NCBI GenBank assembly: GCA_964568805.1
Contig: CAZMRW010000115.1
Coordinates: 1-10,654 of the forward strand
Length of the DNA: 10,654 nt
Reading direction: 5' to 3'
Source of the DNA: CAZMRW01 sp964568805
Lineage (GTDB): Bacteria > Pseudomonadota > Gammaproteobacteria > Methylococcales > Methylomonadaceae
Positions 6,467 through 10,654 of the stretch are shown here, one piece after another (the first letter of the stretch is position 1; each line of letters opens with the position of its first letter). The notes under the pieces were generated by a model. That model ran no database searches. It worked only from the letters and a program-made list of their open reading frames with translations, and was not told where the DNA came from. The translations under genes were made by a program, and so were the position numbers.

Positions 6467-7081
6467 TCAAGACTTTGCTTCCCTTTTTTGGATCATCGCC
6501 GTTAATTGATTGAGAGCCTGTCCCCTATGGCTCAGCGAGTTTTTAACGGCTGCAGGCAGTTCAGCCGATGCGCACCGACGCTCCGGCACCCAGAATACCG
6601 GATCATAGCCAAATCCGTTTTCACCCGCCGGCTGCGATAAAATTCTGCCTTCCCAAACTCCCTGGGCAATTAACGGAAATGGATCGCTGGCATGCTGCAT
6701 GAAAACAATCACGCAAACAAAGCGGGCGCTCCGTTGATCGTCAGGCACGCCTTCCATATCCCGCAGCAATTTTTCAAGATTTTGCCGATCGCTGCTGCCG
6801 GCTCCCGCATACCTTGCGGAAATGACGCCGGGCGCGCCGTCCAGCGCATCGACGACAAGACCTGAATCGTCGGCTATCGCCGGGAGATTGCAAGATAAGG
6901 CGGCGTTTCTGGCTTTGATAATCGCATTCTCGACAAAGGTCGCGCCGGTTTCCTCCGCTTCGGCAATCCTGAATTCGGATTGCGGAACGATAGGATGATC
7001 CGACAGGATGGCCTGAATTTCCCTTATTTTGCCGGGGTTGCCGCTGGCGAGGACGATTTTTTGATTTTTTGAAAAGGACAT
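6467..7081 (-). CDS. rdgB: XTP/dITP diphosphatase (non-canonical purine NTP pyrophosphatase)
   Basis: This 204-residue Ham1/RdgB enzyme hydrolyses ITP, dITP and XTP to monophosphates plus pyrophosphate, keeping deaminated purines out of DNA and RNA. Family motifs appear in order: SGNPGKIRE (13-21), TFVENAIIKARNA (48-60), ADDSGLVVDAL (70-80), GVISARYAG (85-93), GENGFGYDPVF (153-163) and SLSHRGQAL (182-190). Length and catalytic residues are normal. The ATG at 7081 is the only possible start before the first motif, yet no Shine-Dalgarno precedes it. One base upstream a GGTACAG heptamer array begins, so initiation must tolerate the array, be leaderless, or depend on sequence hidden in the gap. 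The pairing with rph upstream is common in gammaproteobacteria. The usual hemW-like neighbour is replaced here by a kinase. Confidence 0.96.
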   Translation of the reverse strand: MSFSKNQKIVLASGNPGKIREIQAILSDHPIVPQSEFRIAEAEETGATFVENAIIKARNAALSCNLPAIADDSGLVVDALDGAPGVISARYAGAGSSDRQNLEKLLRDMEGVPDDQRSARFVCVIVFMQHASDPFPLIAQGVWEGRILSQPAGENGFGYDPVFWVPERRCASAELPAAVKNSLSHRGQALNQLTAMIQKREAKS

Positions 7082-7082
7082 A

Positions 7083-7144
7083 GGTACAGGGTACAGGGTA
7101 CAGGGTACAGGGTACAGGGTACAGGGTACAGGGTACAGGGTACA
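7083..7144 (+). repeat. Heptamer tandem array 1, unit AGGGTAC, G-quadruplex-capable
   Basis: There are almost nine perfect 7-bp units on the plus strand, running into the assembly gap, so the true copy number is unknown. Eight GGG runs (7089-7140) are each separated by the 4-base loop TACA, which satisfies the G3-N1-7 quadruplex rule several times over. The G-rich strand is the template strand of rdgB. The array ends one base from the rdgB start codon. Confidence 0.95.
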
Positions 7145-7244
7145 NNNNNNNNNNNNNNNNNNNNNNNNNNNNNNNNNNNNNNNNNNNNNNNNNNNNNNNN
7201 NNNNNNNNNNNNNNNNNNNNNNNNNNNNNNNNNNNNNNNNNNNN
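7145..7244. other. Assembly gap (100 N) inside the heptamer-repeat spacer
   Basis: Exactly 100 N between array 1 and the rph-side spacer. The array very probably caused the assembly break, so the real length may be shorter or longer. Sequence after the gap (7245-7290) is AT-rich with no recognised feature. Confidence 0.95.
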
Positions 7245-7290
7245 GGGTTAAAAATTATAGCTTTGATTTTCGTTTTGCAAGTATTTTTTC

Positions 7291-7316
7291 ACCTTGAACC
7301 TTGAACCTTGAACCTT
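7291..7316 (-). repeat. Heptamer tandem array 2, unit AGGTTCA (minus strand)
   Basis: There are 3.7 perfect units of ACCTTGA on the plus strand, equal to AGGTTCA on the minus strand, starting 12 bases after the rph stop. It would be transcribed as the G-rich strand in an rph-rdgB message. Its unit differs from array 1 at several positions and it points the opposite way. Confidence 0.9.
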
Positions 7317-7328
7317 ATTTCTTGAGTC

Positions 7329-8051
7329 TTATTTACACTCCGCCAGCGCCGCTCGCTGTTTTTCCAGCAATTGCTTGATGCCGAGTCCTGCCAGCTCCAG
7401 CATCGCATCCAGTTCATCTTTTCTGAACGCATGACCTTCGGCTGTGCCCTGAACTTCAATAAACGCTGACGCATCATTCATGACCACATTCATGTCGGTC
7501 TCGGCATTACTGTCTTCGGCATAATCAAGATCAAGCACCGGAATGCCTTTATAGATGCCTACGGACACGGAAGCAATCTGGCCGTAAATCGGATTGGTCT
7601 TGATTTGTCTGCGTTTCAGCATATGCTTCACCGCTATCGATAACGCGACAAAGCCCCCGGTGATCGAGGCCGTGCGGGTGCCGCCATCGGCCTGCAAGAC
7701 ATCGCAGTCGATAGTAATGGTATTTTCGCCCAGCGCTTTCAAATCAACCGCCGCACGCAACGAACGGCCAATCAGGCGCTGTATTTCCAGCGTTCGCCCT
7801 CCCTGCTTGCCGGAACTGGCTTCCCTTCCCATCCGGCTATGCGTGGAACGAGGGAGCATCCCGTATTCCGCGGTGATCCAGCCTTCGCCCTTGCCTTTCA
7901 AAAAACGGGGCACCTGATTATCCACGCTGGCTGTACACACTACCCGGGTATCGCCAAACTCAACCAGAACCGAACCTTCTGCATGTTTGGTATAACCGCA
8001 GGTAAATTTTATATCTCTCAGTTGATCAGGATTTCGTCCGCTAGGTCTCAT
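7329..8051 (-). CDS. rph: RNase PH (tRNA nucleotidyltransferase)
   Basis: This 240-residue phosphorolytic 3'-5' exoribonuclease trims the 3' ends of tRNA precursors and helps degrade structured RNA, normally as a hexamer. The start is placed at the ATG of MRPSGR, the standard N-terminus of the family. A longer in-frame extension to 8111 is unlikely. Motifs are VLVEFGDTRVVCTASV (28-43), GWITAEYGMLPRST (57-70), GREASSGKQGGRTLEIQRLI (75-94, with Arg86 conserved), DVLQADGGTRTASITG (117-132, where Arg126 binds phosphate) and LDLDYAEDSNAETDMNVV (173-190, conserved acidic metal site). The C-terminus is complete, unlike the frameshifted rph of E. coli K-12. No terminator separates it from rdgB in the visible sequence, so the two may share a transcript across the heptamer arrays. 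Confidence 0.96.
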   Translation of the reverse strand: MRPSGRNPDQLRDIKFTCGYTKHAEGSVLVEFGDTRVVCTASVDNQVPRFLKGKGEGWITAEYGMLPRSTHSRMGREASSGKQGGRTLEIQRLIGRSLRAAVDLKALGENTITIDCDVLQADGGTRTASITGGFVALSIAVKHMLKRRQIKTNPIYGQIASVSVGIYKGIPVLDLDYAEDSNAETDMNVVMNDASAFIEVQGTAEGHAFRKDELDAMLELAGLGIKQLLEKQRAALAECK

Positions 8052-8077
8052 ATGTGTCGTGCCTGTGAAAACAGAAC

Positions 8078-8083
8078 AGTATA
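8078..8083 (-). promoter_or_regulatory. Possible -10 element for rph
   Basis: The minus strand reads TATACT here, close to the sigma-70 -10 consensus, and would start transcription about 20 nt before the rph ATG. No good -35 sits at 16-18 bp; TTGAAA lies 22 bp upstream, which is too far. The call is tentative. Confidence 0.3.
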
Positions 8084-8185
8084 CCTGAACTGAACCCGCT
8101 TGGGTTTTCAATTTACCCGTTCATCTTGCCATTGACCCATTTTATTTTGACTAATCACGTCTGTAGAACCCAAGATTTTACGTCA

Positions 8186-9385
8186 CTATTCGGTACGCAG
8201 AGCCTCCAGCGGCTCCAGTCTGGCGGCCTTCATCGCCGGCACAACGCCGGCTGCGGCGCCTATCAGGATGGAAACGATAAAGGCGGCGGCGATATAGGCC
8301 CACGCCAGCTCGACAGGCAATGCCGGCAGAACGACGGCGATCACTCTGATGATGAGCATACCGAGCAGGACTCCGATAAAACCGCCGGCCATGCTCAAGG
8401 CCAGCGCCTCGAAGAGAAACAATCTGAAAACGACTCTTTGTTCCGCGCCAATGGCTCTGAGTAAACCGATTTCGGAAATTCTTTCGGAAACGGCGATGGT
8501 CATGATCGTCAATATCCCGACCGAGCCGACGAATAGCGAAATGCTGCCCAACGCTGCCACCGCCAGAGTCAGTATGTTCAAAATCGAATCCATGGTCTTC
8601 AGCATCTGATTCTGGGAAGTAAGGGTAAAGTCTTCGAGGCCGTGCCGGGCAATCAATAATTTTTTCACGGCATTTTCCACCGTCGCCACCGGCATATGGC
8701 TTTTATAGAGCACATTGATTTCCATCAGGCTTTCCCGGTCGAACAACTCCAATGCTTTCGCCGCTGGAATATAAAGAGTATCGTCCATATCGAAGCCCAG
8801 CAGCTGGCCTTTTTTTTCCATCGTGCCGATCACCCGGTAACGATCGCTGCCGATGCGAATACGCTGACCCAGCGGACTGGCCGAACCGAACAGTTCGATC
8901 GCCAGTTTATGTCCCAATACGGCAAGCGGCCGCGGATTGCCTTGTTCTTCATCTGGCAGAAACTGTCCCGTGGCTGTTTTTATTTTCCAGACTTCAGGCA
9001 CCGCGCCGCCGACACCCAAAACATTGGTGCGCCGCTGTTTGGCGCCCGCCTCGACCCGTGCATTGCCTTGCACAACAGGCACCGTAGCGACTACCGAGGT
9101 CATTTTACCCAGGCTGACCGCATCGGCTATCGTCAGCGGTCGAACCGTGCTGATCGAGGCGCCGGAAATCCCGAATGTGGTTTTCTTGCCCGGATTGACC
9201 GAAATCAGATGCGTGCCGAACTGGGTGAATTCCGCCAGCACAAAGGTATGAATGCCCCGGCCTATCGAGGTCAGAATCACCACGGAGGCAATGCCGATAA
9301 TGAGGCCCAAGACAGTTAACGACGAGCGCAGCTTGTGACTGATAATCGTCCGAAACGACAAATGGATTAAATCGGCGAAGCGCAT
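8186..9385 (-). CDS. ABC transporter permease, MacB/FtsX type (second of pair)
   Basis: This is a 399-residue inner-membrane permease with MacB_PCD-FtsX architecture. One membrane helix lies at about 21-43 (SSLTVLGLIIGIASVVILTS), followed by a large periplasmic domain of about 45-270. Three more helices lie near 272-298, 322-354 and 361-383. The typical coupling motif SERISEIGLLRAIGA (301-315) and the closing PAMKAARLEPLEALR are present. This family does not usually pass substrate through the membrane; it drives periplasmic partners by mechanotransmission, exporting peptides, lipoproteins or drugs through TolC-like partners. The ATG lies two bases after the stop of the upstream permease, so the two are translationally coupled. 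No ATPase is fused or visible. The substrate cannot be told. The stop at 8186-8188 is followed by 134 bp of spacer without a clear terminator before rph. Confidence 0.92.
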   Translation of the reverse strand: MRFADLIHLSFRTIISHKLRSSLTVLGLIIGIASVVILTSIGRGIHTFVLAEFTQFGTHLISVNPGKKTTFGISGASISTVRPLTIADAVSLGKMTSVVATVPVVQGNARVEAGAKQRRTNVLGVGGAVPEVWKIKTATGQFLPDEEQGNPRPLAVLGHKLAIELFGSASPLGQRIRIGSDRYRVIGTMEKKGQLLGFDMDDTLYIPAAKALELFDRESLMEINVLYKSHMPVATVENAVKKLLIARHGLEDFTLTSQNQMLKTMDSILNILTLAVAALGSISLFVGSVGILTIMTIAVSERISEIGLLRAIGAEQRVVFRLFLFEALALSMAGGFIGVLLGMLIIRVIAVVLPALPVELAWAYIAAAFIVSILIGAAAGVVPAMKAARLEPLEALRTE

Positions 9386-9387
9386 GT

Positions 9388-10593
9388 TTACCGCTTCGCC
9401 AGCGCAGCGACAGGATCGAGCCTGGCTGCTTTTCTGGCCGGCATGATGCCGAACCCAAGGCCGGTAAACAGGGCCACCACCATTGCCGCAATTATCGCCC
9501 AGACCGGCAGTTCGAGAGGAAAGTCAGGATAGACTGCCTGCAACACGGCAAGAGCCGTCTGCCCTAATACCAGACCTAACAACGCACCGGCAACCGATAG
9601 CATTGCCGCTTCCGTCAGGAACAGTAAGTGCAGCTGGCCTCTGGTCGCACCCAATGCTTTCAGCAGGCCGATCTCGGCGGTGCGCTGGGTGACGCTGACC
9701 AGCATCACGTTCATCACCAATACGCCGGCAACGGCGAGGCTGATCGCGGCAATACTGGCGACTGACAAGGTCAATGCCGTCAATATCTTGTCGAAGGTAC
9801 TCACGACGCTATCCTGGGTAATAATGGTGACGTCATCTTCTCCGTCGTGACGGGCTTTTATGATGGCTTTGATGTCATCGACCGCGTTGAGCATTGCCTG
9901 TTTTGATTTGGTTTCAACCAGGATTCTGAACAAAGACTGGGTGTCGAATAATGCTTGAGCGGAAGCGACCGGAACGATCACCATTTCGTCAAAGTCGACG
10001 CCGATGGACTGTTTTTCCGATGCCAATACGCCGATCACCCGAAAGCGCCGATCACTGATACGCAGCCATTGGCCCAGAGCCGATTTACCCGCAAACAGCT
10101 CTTCCTTTATGGTCTGGCCGATCACGCATACCGACAGGGCTTTGTCCGCTTCAGCCAGAGGCAGAAAGTTGCCCTGCGCCATGTTCAAATGGCGGACCCG
10201 CCGTAATGCATGGGTCGAACCGAAAACATTGGTTTCCCGTTCCAGACCCAGGGTCGAAACCGGCGCCGAGCCTATCGTCAGCGGAGCAATCGCTGCAATA
10301 TGAGGACTACGCATCAAGGCCTCGGCATCCTCCAGGGTCAGATCTCTTGGCGTTTCGCCAAACAGCGGCGGATGCCCGCCCGTGGTTTCGGAACGCCCAG
10401 GCAAGACAATAACCAGATGCGTCCCCAGCGATTCGAACTCATGAACGATATAGTTGCGGGCGCTTTCGCCAAGCGCAATCAATACTGAAACCGACGTGAC
10501 GCTGATGCTCATCGCCAGAATAATCAACAGCGCGCGCAAAGGCTGCGATTTGATCGCAATCACGGATTGATGAAGGGTGTCCAGGGCCAGCAT
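9388..10593 (-). CDS. ABC transporter permease, MacB/FtsX type (first of pair)
   Basis: This 401-residue paralogue of the following gene has the same layout: helix 1 at about 21-43, a periplasmic domain to about 265, and helices near 270-300, 323-352 and 364-385. The motif TQRTAEIGLLKALGATRGQL lies at 302-321, and PARKAARLDPVAALAKR closes the protein. The two permeases share RNPG-like segments such as F-x-x-x-GTHL near residue 60 and probably form a heterodimer. An ATPase and a membrane-fusion protein would be expected upstream, beyond the window edge. The ATG at 10593 is required to keep the first helix. No Shine-Dalgarno precedes it: six bases separate it from a heptamer array, as at rdgB. 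Confidence 0.92.
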   Translation of the reverse strand: MLALDTLHQSVIAIKSQPLRALLIILAMSISVTSVSVLIALGESARNYIVHEFESLGTHLVIVLPGRSETTGGHPPLFGETPRDLTLEDAEALMRSPHIAAIAPLTIGSAPVSTLGLERETNVFGSTHALRRVRHLNMAQGNFLPLAEADKALSVCVIGQTIKEELFAGKSALGQWLRISDRRFRVIGVLASEKQSIGVDFDEMVIVPVASAQALFDTQSLFRILVETKSKQAMLNAVDDIKAIIKARHDGEDDVTIITQDSVVSTFDKILTALTLSVASIAAISLAVAGVLVMNVMLVSVTQRTAEIGLLKALGATRGQLHLLFLTEAAMLSVAGALLGLVLGQTALAVLQAVYPDFPLELPVWAIIAAMVVALFTGLGFGIMPARKAARLDPVAALAKR

Positions 10594-10599
10594 GGGAAT

Positions 10600-10654
10600 A
10601 AGGCTAAAGGCTAAAGGCTAAAGGCTAAAGGCTAAAGGCTAAAGGCTAAAGGCT
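10600..10654 (+). repeat. Heptamer tandem array 3, unit AGGCTAA
   Basis: Almost eight perfect 7-bp units run to the end of the window, so the full length is unknown. The array starts six bases upstream of the first permease start codon. GG pairs every 7 bases allow at most two-layer quadruplexes. The sequence differs from arrays 1 and 2 but shares their AGG-N-T-M-M form (M is A or C). Confidence 0.95.

Noticed and set aside
7083..7144. Heptamer array as a CRISPR or telomere-type end
   Set aside because: Units are directly contiguous with no spacers. Telomere-like G-richness is superficial, since the array lies between two ordinary chromosomal genes.
8091..8110. Hairpin AACCC-GCTT-GGGTT followed by TT on the plus strand
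   Set aside because: The stem is only 5 bp and no plus-strand gene ends here; on the minus strand, where the genes run, it has no T tail. Not called as a terminator.
8052..8111. N-terminal extension of RNase PH by 20 residues
   Set aside because: The family starts with MRPSGR, and the start at 8051 gives the normal length of about 240. The extension has no similarity and would overlap the likely promoter.
8696..9319. Long (207-codon) plus-strand ORF opposite the second permease
   Set aside because: It is an antisense shadow of a clear MacB-type permease, and the composition (many His, Arg, Gln) is typical of reversed coding sequence.

Overview
The window reads as chromosomal DNA of a gammaproteobacterium with moderate GC. 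The evidence is an rph-rdgB cluster, a type IV pilin with a sigma-54-type promoter, and a REP-associated transposase with GTAG-type REP hairpins. A methanotroph-like member (Methylococcales) would fit, but that is an impression and no gene here proves it. Two runs of exactly 100 N (4471-4570 and 7145-7244) are assembly gaps, and both fall inside repeats.

Left part (1-4157): an unrecognised, helix-rich protein gene runs leftward, and its 3' end looks frameshifted. About 400 bp of intergenic DNA separates it from pilA, which runs rightward. That spacer holds a good -24/-12 promoter and a palindrome. pilA ends at a strong intrinsic terminator. It is followed by a large polytopic membrane protein with a C-terminal TPR region, related to TMTC-type GT-C glycosyltransferases and a candidate pilin-modifying enzyme.

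Middle (4158-5216): a REP/RAYT element. A REP, an inverted REP and the first 17 codons of a RAYT are followed by a second copy of the same unit, which is interrupted by a gap and leads into an intact RAYT transposase. Each copy starts exactly at a GTAG tetranucleotide.

Right part (5217-10654): every gene is on the minus strand. In transcription order these are two tandem MacB/FtsX-type ABC permeases (their ATPase is not in the window), then rph (RNase PH), rdgB (XTP/dITP pyrophosphatase), a NahK-like sugar kinase directly abutting rdgB, and a 41-residue membrane peptide ORF overlapping the kinase stop. Three heptanucleotide tandem arrays of different sequence lie here: beside the start codon of the first permease, beside the start codon of rdgB, and just after rph. 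Written on their G-rich strands, all three fit AGG-N-T-(A/C)-(A/C). The one at rdgB also has canonical G-quadruplex spacing.

No tRNA, rRNA or CRISPR array was seen. The most unusual structures are the nested RAYT/REP duplication and the family of heptamer arrays placed where ribosome binding sites would be expected.
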